Below, one piece after another: positions 44,944-56,781 of a stretch of DNA of 64,000 nt. The position numbers and the translations under genes are program-made. Position 1 is the first letter of the stretch; each line of letters starts with the position of its first letter. The notes under the pieces are model-generated. The model saw only the letters and a program-made list of their open reading frames with translations, was not told where the DNA came from and searched no databases. Source of the stretch: Chara braunii (lineage: Eukaryota > Streptophyta > Charophyceae > Charales > Characeae); contig BFEA01000517.1 of the NCBI GenBank assembly GCA_003427395.1, forward strand, positions 261,231 through 325,230. Reading direction: 5' to 3'.

Positions 44944-47900
44944 AAAAAAAAAGGAAAGCAAGTCTGACCAAGTTAGAAGCTTTGGAACTTAAAAAACAAA
45001 CCCAGTGCTTAGAATGGGCCAAAGTAAGGGGAATGATGGGTTACGATCACATAACAAAAATGACTTTTCGATCTCTCCTACTGACACAAAGTAGACCTCC
45101 AATTACAGAGTTGGTTCATCCCTTTGCCTGGAACGCCCCAATGACGAACTCCACAGAACAAATGTGTGAATATGCAAAGGAATATTTTCAAGATATCGTA
45201 TCCACCCGTAAAACCTTTGATTCCTTGGACTTTGACTTGTCTGAAATCGCTGTATTTTGAGATTGTTCATACTCAAGGGGTTTCTACCACGGACAATGCT
45301 TTTCTAGATCAACCCTTGACAACAAGGGAATTATGGAGGGCAGCTAAGCAGATGGCTTTAGAGAAATGCCCAGGGATAGATGAAATGTCAATTGAGTTGT
45401 TTTTGTGTACCTGGGAGGAGTTTGCCCCTTTCCTTGTGTCAATCTACAATATGACACTGAAAACAGGGACAATACCTAAGAGCATACCACAGGGCGTCAT
45501 CTCCCTTTTATATAAAAAAAAGAAGCAGGAGGTAAGAAACTATAGACCAATATCAGTACTCAATGTAGTGTACAAACTCCTTGCCAAGGCCTTAGCCATA
45601 CGGCTAACCAACCTCCTCCCAAATCTGATAGGTTGGGAGCAGGGCGTGTTTGTTAAAGGTAGGTTGATATTTGAGAATATCCTAACTACGGTTGAAGCCC
45701 TGGAAGTCATTAGTAAGGAAAAAGGGGAAGTAGCGGTATTACTATTGGACATGGACAGACATACGACAAAGTTGAATGAGCATTTGTCTTTACCACCCGG
45801 AGGAAACTGGGATTTGGCCAGGGCTTCTGTAGGTGGGTGAAGGCAGTGTACGTAGGGGCTTCCTCCATGGTTATGATAAATGAGAGACTCTCTGGGAGTT
45901 TAAGTTGACTCGCTCTCTCTGCCAATGGTACCCATTGGCCTCTCTCCTGTTTGTAATTCAATTAGATACATTGTTAGTCAATTTAAAGACAAACCCGAGA
46001 ATCAGAGGTCTTTCAATTTCGCCCGCCCTGCACTAGAAGGGAGGGGCATTAGCAGATGACCTGACAGTTGTTGAAAACAACCCTATGGTATTGTATGAAC
46101 TACGTGTGATTTTGAATGAATATTGTTTATTATCGGATGCCTCGATAAATTGAAATAAGTCAGCTTACTTCCTACCTTCTCCCTATGAGTTATGTGTGGA
46201 TTGGGGCTTAAGGCAAGTCCTCTTGGGCAGCTTGGAGCATTTTTTTGGGGTTCAAGTATCATGAACCAACAGTGGTGCAGCTAAAGACTCTTTGCTAGGG
46301 GATAAAGTTTCGACAAGGATCAGTGGCTGAGTCTGAAACTTCAGATTATCCTTGTTCGGAAGATCTTTAGTGTTATCTACGACAACCTCCTCTATTTTAT
46401 GGTTTCCCTTAACTATTCATTTGTTGGGGGATGGGGCATAAATTAAGAGACCAGGCTCAAGATATCTGTGGAAACTGAGAGCAGGGGAAAAAGATAAGTC
46501 TATCCCGAAAGTGGAGCTCAAACAAGATATGGATGTAGTTAGCGGAGTATATACTAGGAAAAAAATGAGAGTTGTCTCAGAGCTCGCATATTTGGTTTTG
46601 TATGTTAATACAGTCGTACACAACGAAGCGCCCACATACTAGAACTTGAAGGAATATCTTATTTGCATGGAACAAGCTACGCCCACACTTACTAAGGGAA
46701 CCTGCCACCTTCACGGAGGTCTATAACCAAATCTTGTTTGACAATGTTTATATTAAGCAAGAAGATGTAACAGTCTTTCTGGCGGATGGTTCTCCTGGTT
46801 CTTTTGGACAAGCTTGGTTCAAAAAAGAGATACTACAGATCAAATACATATGGGACTTCGATCAAGGATCACGGTTATCTAAGCAAGAGATGAGAAAAAA
46901 ACCCCCAAGGCTACATTTTATGAACTCCAACTTGGAAAAACTAACAAGAGCAGTTCTAGGACATTGGACGTCACTGTTAAATATGAAAGATCTCAGAAAC
47001 CAGGGTACATGGCTCAGATCTCCAGACGGCTCCAGAATATGGAGGGTGGTGTGGCCGGAAGGTCTAGCGGGAATCAGAGTCCAGTCTTGGATTGAAGGGA
47101 ATATGGTGATGGGTCAGAGCACCCTACGTCTTGAGGACGAAAGGATGGTTTGGGATCTGCACAACCTCACAGAGCTAAGAGTACTGGAATAAAATGACCC
47201 TAGGAAGCAACCCATGTTCTCATATGTGGGGAAAGCTGAGACTTTCAAAGTCGAGCCCCTCATTTATGGCTGAGAGAAAGGGGGGCCTCGGCGTCTGGAA
47301 GCCACGGTGCTGATGAAGTATAAACCAAAGTTGGGGGTGTGAATATAATCAGTGACTATTCGGGATCCACCAACAGCTAAAGCGACCTGAAGGTTTCTGA
47401 AGGATCAGGGCGAAGGAAGGACAATACCACAATGGAACAAGTTGTGGAAGACACTAAAGAAGGTGCCCTCACAGAAACCGACCAGCCTGATCTGGCAGCA
47501 AGCCCTACAGGTTGTCCCCGTGGCAACTTGGCTGGTAGGAAAGGGGATGAATATCTCTAAGACCTGCCAAAGATACGACCAAGACTGGGTATTCTCTTCC
47601 CATCTCTGGCTCCGATGTCCACGGGTTATCCAGATATGGGAATGGTGGAAGACACATCGGAAAAGCTTCGTGGACAACACAGTTGAGTGGACAGAGGAAT
47701 GGATTCTCCATAGCTCTACCCCCCTGAAGAAAAAGTATTTTGCAGGATGGAGCTATGTAGCCCCAGCCTGCAGGGGAGTGATTATGAAAGTATATGGACA
47801 ACAAGAAACGCCAAGGTTTTCCGCAATACGAACACTGTGTTGCATAAGCCAACACACCAAATTCGAAATAATATTTGGCTTGCGATTCGGGCAGGCTGGG

Positions 47901-48060
47901 GAAAAAATCGCTTGTCTACGGGCAAGGGTCAAAGATGGTTTTGCAAAACATGGGCGATTGGGAACAAATTGGCCAAAGTTCCGTTAGATGATAAATTAAA
48001 GTTTGGCCCATGGCTACGAGGTGGTGAGGTTGGGAGTGTGAAGGACACCGGTTACATTTA
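44944..48060 (+). pseudogene. Decayed, 5'-truncated LINE: ORF2 RT and C-terminal zinc-finger region
   Basis: Reading frames 44982-45260 and 45166-45840 form the front of a LINE RT: the linker before RT (QSRPPITELVHPFAWN), then KCPGIDEMSIELF, NYRPISVLNVVYKLLAKALA and GWEQGVFVKGR. Motif A is damaged (LLLDMD, lacking the usual FxKAYD). RT motifs B and C (45850-46700) are hard to read because of shifts. Frames 46734-47192, 47442-47987 and 47747-48061 match the C-terminal part of plant LINE ORF2, with a zf-RVT-like segment (PTSLIWQQ, KTCQRY...SSHLWLRCP, IWEWW) and a following IWTTRNAKVF. The endonuclease and ORF1 are missing. No poly(A) tail was identified. The copy is dead. Confidence 0.8.
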
Positions 48061-50770
48061 GGGTCGTTGTGATCCCGCCAGGGCTTTAGGTGCCAACTCC
48101 TACGAGCCCGGAAGGACTTACGTTCCCAGGTCCTTGAAACAAACCATTTTGGGTGAATTCAACATAAAACATTTTTACTGCGCTTTAAGGATTATTTGGA
48201 AAATGGTTTTTTAGTATGATAGAAGGGACGTTGAGCCCAGTTTTCAGCAATCGCCAAGCTGGGTAGGGGCCCCATGAAAAATCTGGGTTGAGTTGTGAGG
48301 TCCCGGTGTGACGCCCTAACCTCACGCCCCACACGAATTCCTGATCGGAGTGTGAGTGGGCCTGGAAGTGCGAAAAGGGGTGTGCCACATATTTTGGAAA
48401 GTAGGGGTGGAGTCCCAGGTCGGAACTGGGATCTCCTATGGCAAGTTTCAGGGATGCAAATGCAAGAGGATAGGTGCGGATCGGAGTCCTTTTTTATGCT
48501 TAGGGAAGCGGGCTACCGCCTCCACTGGTTCCGCCATCTGGGTCGGACTCGTATCTGGTGGACCGCCCGGACACTATGACTATCTCGCTGGTTGATCACC
48601 TGCCGGCGCCGAACGTCGCAGGTCTCGGAGTTGGACGTGTCCGGTCTCAGCCGAAGACTGTGTGCCCGTCGTTCCTCCTTCGAGTGAGTTCGCCGGATGA
48701 AGCCAGAGGCTCGGTACTCGTGATCCTGCAGGCACTCCGAGCACGGGGGTTGGGGCCAGTAGGGGGTGATTGCAAGCCAGGGGACGACGGTTAACCGGGT
48801 TAAGGAGTGGTAGGGCATGATGCGATGATAGGGAGGAAACTCAGTCCCTACGATAATGATCCCGGGTTCTGTGACGACGTGACACGTGTATGGGGTAGAG
48901 TAGCTGAGGAGATGGGGGTTACGTCCAAGGCCTGGTCAAGGTCCCACTCGCAAATACGTTCGTTCCCTGTCAAGTAGAGAAATTCTGAAGGTTCCGCCCA
49001 GGGTCGTGCAGGAAGACAAGAGTGCCCTCGATATTCCCTGAATTCCCGATCCTTCGAACACTCATGGTCAGTGACACGAAATTTAGCGCCGAAATTCATG
49101 CTGCAAGCCGGGGTGGGACATCAACCTTTCGGGAAATTAGTCGAGCTTAGGTTTCGCAGACGCGCGCATAGGCAGCGATCGTCCTTGGTCGGTCCTACGC
49201 GTGCGTGCGCGGGACCTGTCCTCGGTTGGGTGGGTGAAAGCCAGCAGGTAACGAGGTGGATCGTTTTTTAGGGAAATGGCCATCTAGCATGCCTATCCAA
49301 TTCATACACAGACAGAGTCGGACATATCATCCAAGTATGCATCTAGCTTACATACAAACAGAAAGCATCGCGGATCATGCAACAATTTTTGGTCACTCAT
49401 CCCAGAGATCACACAAGGCTCGATTGTCGATAACCAATCAATCAGATTTGCTGATTCAAAAAGACAGAGAGTAAGGGAGGGGCAACCATGCATGAATCTC
49501 TGAGAAGAAGCAAAAGAAAAATTTGAGATATTGATCCAGAAGGACGAGGGCAACCTGCGCTGTATGTCCAAAGATAGAGACAAAGAGAGGAAAAAACAAT
49601 TCACATATCGATCTCCGAAGAAAGGAGGCAAGGAAACCAAAAAGTCCGAGATGCCAATCAAAAAGACGGGCAAGGCGATTGGCGCCGAATACCAAAATTG
49701 CTCAGAAGGATGAAAGAAGAACCAAAACTAATTAGATGAATAGAAAAGAAACTCCACCACAACACCTCCCATCTCTCTTTCTTGTTACAACCTCCCGATG
49801 TGGGCAGTCCGTCGCCTCACACCCACACAGAGTTGTCACCCAAGCATGCAAGTCAGGTTCGCCCGTGTACAACAGTCCGTCGCGGCCCCACGTCAATCCC
49901 GCATGCCCAGCACCAACTCGTTGGATCGCCCAACTCTTTACTCACCTTCCAAATCTTGCTCGTTAGCCGATCCTCTCGACCACGTTAAGTTCCCGAATTC
50001 TTAGAGAGCGAGTTAATCACGCTTGATAAATTTATATCATGCATGCTTTTGCGAGATACCTGGGATTGTGCCTAGGTGGAAAAAGAAGGAGGAGGAAGGA
50101 AGTGCCTACGTCTGCATGGCCAGGCCGCGGCGTGGGGGACGTAACCTTACTCCACACATCGATCCAATCATGCAAGCATTCAGGCCAATAGGACAGAGGA
50201 AGAAACAGACGCGCACAGAGACGCTACAAAAAAGATATCAAGAATCAGGAGGATTACAGTTGCAATTATGCCCGCCAAAACAAAAGTTACAGTTACACGC
50301 AAAAATTAAGGCGCGGAAAAAATTAGAACATCGATCATGACGCGGCAAAGTGTGCGCAAGCAAGAAGCGTCGTGCAACAAAAATTAAGACGCGCATAAAT
50401 TCCTAATCTAAAGTCTAATTTGCAAAAAAAAAATTGAACGAAGCAAATTCCGAGAACCCACGGGGGCTCGACATCAGTTGAAAATTCAAAAAGATTTTCC
50501 CGCACGACGATCGCGCCATAATTCTCATTTCCCATAGCAGAACAAGAAAGAAGCTAGTACGTCAATAGTCATCTTTCACGCTCGCTAAGGCACGATCAGC
50601 TACCAACCATCACAAGATTAGCCCGACCTCAATTCCAAAAGAAAATTAAGGAAAGCAAGGGCACCCATGCAATTCACCAGGCCACCCCAATTCGATCCTT
50701 GAAGTAGTCTTGCACAGAAAATCAAAATTGCGCGGTTGCAGAAAACAGTTTGTCACACCTGGCCTTTCTC
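48061..50770. other. 2.7 kb without recognised gene
   Basis: No convincing coding sequence. TGTGACGCCCTAACC at 48308 has the look of an LTR start in Ty3-type elements (TGTGACxCCC), which could mark a solo LTR, but I found no matching end or target duplication. 49270-50700 is AT/GA-rich with only short frames. Confidence 0.4.
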
Positions 50771-50777
50771 ATGTACT

Positions 50778-50797
50778 TTTTTTTTTTTTTTTTTTAA
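50778..50797. repeat. Poly(T) tract
   Basis: A T run followed by AACGAAGGGTAG. It may be the poly(A) tail of a minus-strand retroinsertion whose body lies to the right (to about 51050), but no protein motif was seen. Confidence 0.5.
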
Positions 50798-51046
50798 CGA
50801 AGGGTAGCCTGTGCCGTATGATTAAGGCACTTCGGCCTGCTTCATACGGCGGCCACTTTCGAATTACACAGGCCGGAAAACAGGTCCGGCGTCCCTCACA
50901 TAATTTAAAAGTTTACAAAAAGCGGTAATCCCAATGTACACTGCAAACCCCACATCCAAGTTCCAGCTACAAATTTGGCTAAATAACATAATCCTAATTG
51001 TACACAATGCAGGTGTCCTATTCACACATCCACACAAGTCTGCATC

Positions 51047-51372
51047 CGAAGTCCTTATTAAAGGAAAAAGGTCGAAAGTTTAAACCACCAGTTCTTGACC
51101 CAGCTATCGGGCGCGGAAAGAAATAGAGTATACTCTCTACAAGGAGCAAAAAGGTTTTTTTTTTTTTGGAAAGTTGCATCTTTACATAACTGAAGCTTGA
51201 AGTCGTGCCCGTTAACGCGCCACGATTTTAGGAAACGTACGGGCCACGACAGCCTACAGGGGCTATTCATCCAACTAGAAACATTTCTACTCTATTTTTT
51301 TTCCGCGGTCGATAACTGGGTCAAGTACTGGTGGTTTAAATTTTCAACCTTTTTCCTTTGATAAGGACTTCA
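51047..51372. mobile_element. Foldback/MITE, about 325 bp, with about 85-bp inverted repeats
   Basis: GAAGTCCTTATTAAAGGAAA and the next 65 bases (including TTTAAACCACCAGT and TTGACCCAG) recur inverted at 51286-51372. The loop contains a T run and a stretch resembling sequence just outside the right end (CTACAGGGGCTATTCA versus CTACAGGGGTTATTCA). A minus-strand frame (51344-51682, 112 codons) ends in the right arm and has no known motif. Confidence 0.65.
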
Positions 51373-51992
51373 GATACAGAACTGTGTGGCCACTACAGGG
51401 GTTATTCAAGTACCAGGTTCCTGGCGGATCCACACCCTCTAGTTCCAATATAGCCTTCCAGAAGTCTGGGACAGCCTCCATTAGGGCCTGAGCTTTCTCC
51501 TCCGCCCTGTGCAAGTTGCCAGTTTTCCCTGCAACGCCTACAACGCGGTTCATTGCTCCCGTGTGTCCCCCTATGTGTCTTCCCACAGATCCCCGGTACG
51601 GAGAACTCCTCACACCTTCTTGGATCCAATTGTCTCCGAACGCCCCCATATGTCTTTCGACTCTCCCTCCTTCGTCGTTCATAATCTCATGGGCCTCGCT
51701 CCACTACATGCATAAAAGATAAAAATCATGCCGGTGCATCTTTCCATGTTCTAGCGGGAGATTCACTTTCGTTTTGCACACTTCAAGAGTAGCAGAGCGA
51801 GGCCCTGTGTTTGGTTAAATCAATCATTCCCGACCATAAGTTGGTCGAATGATGCTATCTCGGCGCCATCACCCTTTTCTTTGATTCTTTAGGTGAAAAA
51901 AAAAAATAAAAAAAATGAAGAGCAAAATAGTGTCCCTTCCAAGCGCCTCCTCGAGGCCCTCTCGCATAGTTAATCCACCCACTTGTGGGCCT
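51373..51992. other. Short region left of the Penelope-like element
   Basis: It contains the remainder of the minus-strand 112-codon frame (51344-51682). No family recognised. Confidence 0.4.
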
Positions 51993-52780
51993 TGATTCAA
52001 GTCGGCAACAGAAGATGGCGGTTGTAGGATTCTTTTTACATCGTGCGAGGAGCTTCACAACTGTTGCAGGAATGGAATTACCCTTTTTGTTTACCCTAAA
52101 GCTTGAGTTGTGGCGACGTGGATACCCGGACCATTATTTCGATAACTCCCTGATCAACTTCTCCAATAAGTTCTCTGGGTTGTGGAGTGACTGGATTTCC
52201 ATTCTGACCAGATGGAGTAACTACTTTTGAGTTGGAAGTTTTGTGGGAAACCGCCCGACATAGGGCTTGTGGCATTGCATTGCTTAATGTGTTCGGTGTT
52301 TTACATGTTGTGACCAACGGCCCGACGTAGGGCTTGCGGTATTACAGTGCTTAGTTTGTTTGGTTGAGATGATGAGCTTTTGTTGGCCAATTGGGTGGCG
52401 GTCCGACTAAGGGCCTATGGAATAAGTTTTGAAGGTGTTCGGTTGTGAAGTGTTGTGTTTTGAGGTGTAAAAGGTTATTTGAAGGCCGCGTGATAGATTG
52501 ATTGCAGGAAGTGGTATTGGTTTGGCCTCGAACGTGGTATTGTTTCCTGTTTTTAGGTAATGTACTAAGACCGAAGATGCGCAAAATACTTGGACTCTCG
52601 AACTGCTGGAGATTTATGGACCTGGTAGGGCTTTTCTATGAATGTTTACGACATGACTTGTACTCCGGTCTGGATTTCGGTAGGGTCTGTTTGGTGTCTG
52701 ATTCCTAGAAGTTGCCGATGAGATTTTTTTGCATCAATCTGATAGCGAACTGTAGTCCTTAACTTCTATCGAAGCAAGAT
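51993..52780 (+). repeat. Left pseudo-LTR of the Penelope-like element
   Basis: Homologous to 56735-57481, starting ATTCAAGTCGGCAACAGAAG and ending CTATCGAAGCAAGAT. Its first 240 bases read as the C-terminal part of an RT (QQKMAVVGFFLHRAR, LELWRRGYP), ending at TGA near 52228. The right copy has a deletion of about 45 bases and stops at this place. The rest is non-coding and has repeated CCCGACGTAGGGCTTG modules. Confidence 0.75.
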
Positions 52781-52783
52781 TAG

Positions 52784-53149
52784 CATGACGAAGAGAAGCA
52801 AAAGGCCCGTGAAGAGTCAGAGAGGAAGATAGCCATTTTGGAGGAAGAAGTGGCCCTGCTAAGGAGGCTCAATGAGCAGGAAGCATTGAGGCCCGACAAC
52901 AAGCGAGGAAAGGTTGTTGTGGAGGAAACGCTCAATCAACATGCGCGAGTTCGGCCACACTGTACAACACTGAAGACGCCTGGGTCACATGCGGTCTCAA
53001 TGACTGAGGTGCATTCGAAGAAGGTTGCTGCCTTGAAAGAACTGCACAGTAAGGATTTGAATGGGCGTAGGGAGGCGGAGCAAGAGGTTCAGAGATTGAA
53101 GGAGGAGCTGGAACGTTTGAGAATGGAGAAAGAGCAAGACAAACCATGA
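52784..53149 (+). CDS. Coiled-coil ORF at the start of the Penelope-like element
   Basis: The annotated ATG is 52838, but the same frame is open further upstream (KAREESERKIAILEEEVALL). The product is rich in E, K, R and L with heptad-like spacing at both ends (ILEEEVALLRRL and VQRLKEELERLRMEKE), so a coiled coil is likely. The middle carries few hydrophobics. A second charged frame follows (about 53270-53500: RFLKALKEEDIILICKD) before the nuclease, broken by a TAA near 53353. Such front parts may help the protein assemble or bind RNA; this is inference. The ORF ends at TGA 53147-53149. Confidence 0.5.
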   Translation, partial: HDEEKQKAREESERKIAILEEEVALLRRLNEQEALRPDNKRGKVVVEETLNQHARVRPHCTTLKTPGSHAVSMTEVHSKKVAALKELHSKDLNGRREAEQEVQRLKEELERLRMEKEQDKP

Positions 53150-53507
53150 ACGAGTGATACTAATTTAAGAAAGAAATTTGAAAAGGTGGCGAATACGGCA
53201 GCCAAGAAGACGACCAAAGGTAAGGGAAGGTGGACGAGCATGGGTTAAGAGTGAATGATAGAGAAAAATTCATGTTGGAGAATAAACGGTTTTTGAAAGC
53301 ACTGAAAGAGGAGGATATCATATTGATCTGCAAGGATGAAGGGGTGATCTATTAAACACTACATAAGACCAAGGAAGAGATCGTTATGCAACGAACAGCC
53401 AAAGCCTTTCCTAGTCTGGCCAGCAACGGGGTCAGGATAGAGGAAGTTTCGGATGACACACGAGGAGCGAGTGCTGATCTAGTCGGTGGACAAGAGGTTT
53501 CCTCTTA

Positions 53508-54210
53508 GTGTCTGCCCCGAACGTAGCTTGCCTATGGAATCTTGCTAAACAGTGTAAGAACGAACGCTCTGTCTCTGTTGATCGTCTCCGTTGTAGAACT
53601 CTTAACACTCAGTTTTGCTATGTAGTATTACTGACGACTTTGCGTCATCAACTTTCGTGGACTTCGAAGTACATTAGGTGTGTGGAGAGACTGCTTTCCG
53701 ATGGGTTTGATTATGATCGTTGTCAAGGTCCCTTAGTTAATGCTATTGTTTCTCCATGGTATAGGCATGTTTATGTAGGTAGCACCTCTCGAGACTTGTC
53801 TACTTGGTGGAGTGAACATGTATATCGGGCTATAAATTTGTCGGGGGATGGGAGGAGTGATCGTAATGAAATGTTGTACAGGTGGTTGAAAAGGTGTGGG
53901 GTAAGTAGCTATGTTGCTATCCCTATCTGTGTGCCTTCAGCGGACGATCTCTTGAATTGTGAAAAATTGAAAATTTTTTATTCGTTTTAGTTCTTCCCAT
54001 CTTAACGTACGAGGTAAGCCACGACGTTCAAGGAGGTGTAGACGAGGTTTTCAAGAAAGTTTGAGGAAAAAGACACGTAATAATGTCCCGATCGATGTGG
54101 TGAAGGAGGTTCAATCATTGGTCACGTTCCATGCAAGCAACGGTATCGTTTCCAACAGTCTTCTCTGGATTCTGAGCGAGTGCGCAAATAAGAATCATTC
54201 TCGATGCATG
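53508..54210 (+). pseudogene. GIY-YIG endonuclease domain of the Penelope-like element
   Basis: The frame 53508-53990 contains HVYVGSTSRDLSTWW-SEHV (about 53766-53820), a variant of the GIY-YIG core (Y-V-G-S plus a downstream R/W-x-x-H), followed by an E-containing helix (DDLLNCEKLKIF). After a one-base shift in the T run near 53980, the next frame reads a strongly basic segment (RGKPRRSRRCRRGF), possibly a nuclear or nucleic acid binding signal, then RKKTRNNVPIDVVKEVQ, until a MITE interrupts it at 54211. In Penelope-type elements this domain nicks the target DNA. The usual catalytic Arg position here reads Trp in STWWSEH (family members often have R before W), which would impair activity. 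Confidence 0.7.
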
Positions 54211-54732
54211 CAATATAAAAATTTCCTTGAATTAAATAATCATTCTAGAGTAAAATTACATTTTAAATTTTAAATTTTCATTCCATCTTAAATAATGTTA
54301 TTCCAATTTTTAAATTTTTCGTCTTACTTGAAAACTTTCCTTCCAAGAATGGGGTACCCCTTCTTATTGGAACTGCATGCTAGAGATTGAATTAAAGTCT
54401 GGATGAGTTCATGAAATATTTTAATTGGTCTGTCATTCTAAATAAGGATTTCTAGTCATAAATATGTTAATTCAATCTAAATTAGAAGATATTTGTTATA
54501 GTAGAATAAAAGTATAATTAAAATATTCTATAAACTCGTTCAAACTTTTATTCCATCTTGAACAAATAGATGTAGTTGGAAGGGAAAACTCATATTTAGA
54601 CGGGAATTTAAGAAATTAAATTGAAAATTTTAGAATTGGGCGAACATTGGAATGATAATTTATAAATATGAAGGATTTTTTTTTTACGGAGTGTTTTTTC
54701 AACTTTCATTTCTCATGGGAATTTTTCTGTTG
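54211..54732 (-). mobile_element. MITE family (copy 3), inserted in the Penelope-like element
   Basis: Reverse orientation relative to the copies at 15711 and 58803, with ends CAATATAAAAATTTCC and, inverted, CAACAGAAAAATTCCCATGAG. TG lies on both sides (54209-54210 and 54733-54734). It splits the coding region between nuclease and RT, so it came later than the host element. Confidence 0.8.
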
Positions 54733-56781
54733 TGGTAGTCTGTAGAGGGGGGAATGCGCCATGTGATGATTGGAAGGTGCTTCAGCGGTGTTACGACTCC
54801 TCGGTAGTGTCAAGTGAATATGAATGTTGCCACCTGCGTAAGGCTAATGGATGGATTCGTGGAGGTCTCACTCTTGCTTTTCACTCTATAGTATCATTTT
54901 TAAAGCGCTCATTGACTAATAAGGATCCACTCTCGGGTTTTCTTAGTCATCCTGCCTCTCGCAAGTCCCTCTATAGTTGGAGTTTCGAACAGGTAGTATA
55001 TGCCTATTCTGCCATCCGGTGTTCTTTTGAGAAGAGGACCCATTTTCCCCTACGATGTATTTTGTCATATTCGTTCACGTGATGGATTTTTAAGGTGCAT
55101 TTGAGGCAATGGTTAATAATTAAGGTTGTATATGATGAGACAATTGTGAAGACTAAGGTTCGCTGGGTATGCGCTACTATTGTTAGAGGCTTGAGAATCC
55201 CGATTGCTTTGAAAAATTTGTTGATTCGGTGACTCCGGATCGTATGGTGTCGCAATAAGACCGTGGGGAATTTGACCCACAACTTTCGAAGGGCAGCAAG
55301 GTCGGAACAAGTGGTTTATACGTGTGATAAGGTAGATGGTAATTTTCCTCAAAATAACAGACATGTAGTCTTTAGGTTCAGTGAGACGACGTTTTTCCCT
55401 CACGTGATGTAAAACTCTCGAAACTTTCTGAGACCCTCTCTTCTTCGGTCTGTGTCCAATCTACGAACACAAATCATTGCTGGCTTTGACTCTCTAACAT
55501 CCGTTCTTCCTGTTTCATACCAAGATGACAATCTGAAGTCCTGTTTCAATCGTTGTTCTATACCATCCTCCAACTCTGGTGTGTTATGTTCTATTGATGT
55601 TGTGCGTGGTCAGCTGGAGCGTCTTGAGGGTTTGGTGCTTTCGCCTATTGATCACAATCTAGGGGATATTTTTGCTTGTTGTGCGTTGTCCATAGATCTG
55701 GTCTGGATAAATTATTTTTTCAGTAATCCGTCCTTTTTTGAATGTTTTGAGGATGAGAGGGTTGTATAGAGTAAGTCGAAGGAGGAGTGTGTTGGGAAGG
55801 GGTTACAGAATGTAGCAAGGTGGAATAACAGAGGTTCATTTGGTCATACGTATTGTATACCGAAGCACAAGGATGTGGAACGTTGGTGGCCGATTTGCCC
55901 ATCTTATTCATAGTGTGACGTGTCCGGGGGGAGAAGGATTTCCAGAGCTATCAACGTGTTGTTGTGGAATTTGTAGGCAAATCTCATTTTAATTTAAGGG
56001 CAACCACTGACCGCTTAAAAAGGATTGCGAATATGAACAAGCAGCTGAAGAAAAACGAGTATTTGTTGAGCGCTTCCTTTTATGTTAAGAAAATGTTTTT
56101 CAATCTGCAGCATGACTCGATAATGAACGTCTTGGAATGAGTCATTGATGTTTGGATGGAACACGGTTATAAGTCCGTTGAGGTAAGTAAGAGAGGTAAG
56201 AGTGTTAGGTTAAGCAAAGTAAAAAAGAAGCAAGGCTATGCATGTGTATCGTTTCAAAAGATGGTCTCATTCGTCTCCTTTGAGCTTGGTTACCCTTGTC
56301 TTTGTTTCTGGTAGGCTCCTTCAACAGACGGTAGGAATTCCCATGGGCAAGCCATCGAGTCCGGCTCTTGCGTGTTTGCTTCTGCCAAGTTCTGGCTTTC
56401 AATGAGTATCTTTTCCTGACCTCCTTGGGCTCGCAGCGACTACTGGTACATGGGTGTCAGTTAGTTGACGATGTGTCTGTTTTTGTCATATGTAGCAAAG
56501 GGGATTTGTCATCGAAGAGTCGTGGGCAGGAGTTGATCAAACAATTTTCGGATTGCTATGACTGTAATCTGACACTTGAGCAAATCAACGAGGGGAAGTG
56601 CCGAGATTTTTTAGGTTGGGTTCTGAAAAATTTTGAGAAAATAGGCAAGGTTGTGTGTATGCCTATGCATAAAAATCAGCTCAACTGGAAGGAGGATAGG
56701 TTGACTTTCCAAAGTTTACATGATTTTTCATCTTATTCAAATCGGCAACAAAAGATGGCGGTGCTGCATGAATTAAATTAG
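54733..56781 (+). pseudogene. Reverse transcriptase of the Penelope-like element (many shifts)
   Basis: The N-terminal region spans 54733-55082 and 55452-55769, including VLSPIDHNLGDIFACC. RT fingers appear at about 55857-55905 (PKHKDVERWWPICP). The core motif B-like GIPMGKPSSPALA lies at about 56336-56376. The catalytic motif C appears as VDDVSVFV (about 56468-56495), with the usual YVDD Tyr replaced by Leu. The CRDFLGWVL block follows, then SNRQQKMAVL, which enters the right pseudo-LTR. RT of this type is related to telomerase RT. Frames change at least four times and stops are scattered, so the protein cannot be made. Assignment rests on the motif order and the nuclease upstream. Confidence 0.7.

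Noticed and set aside
48308-49250. Solo LTR starting TGTGACGCCC
   Set aside because: No matching CA end or target duplication could be found.
53508-53990. Cellular GIY-YIG nuclease gene
   Set aside because: It lies between pseudo-LTRs and before a Penelope-type RT, and the frame is broken.
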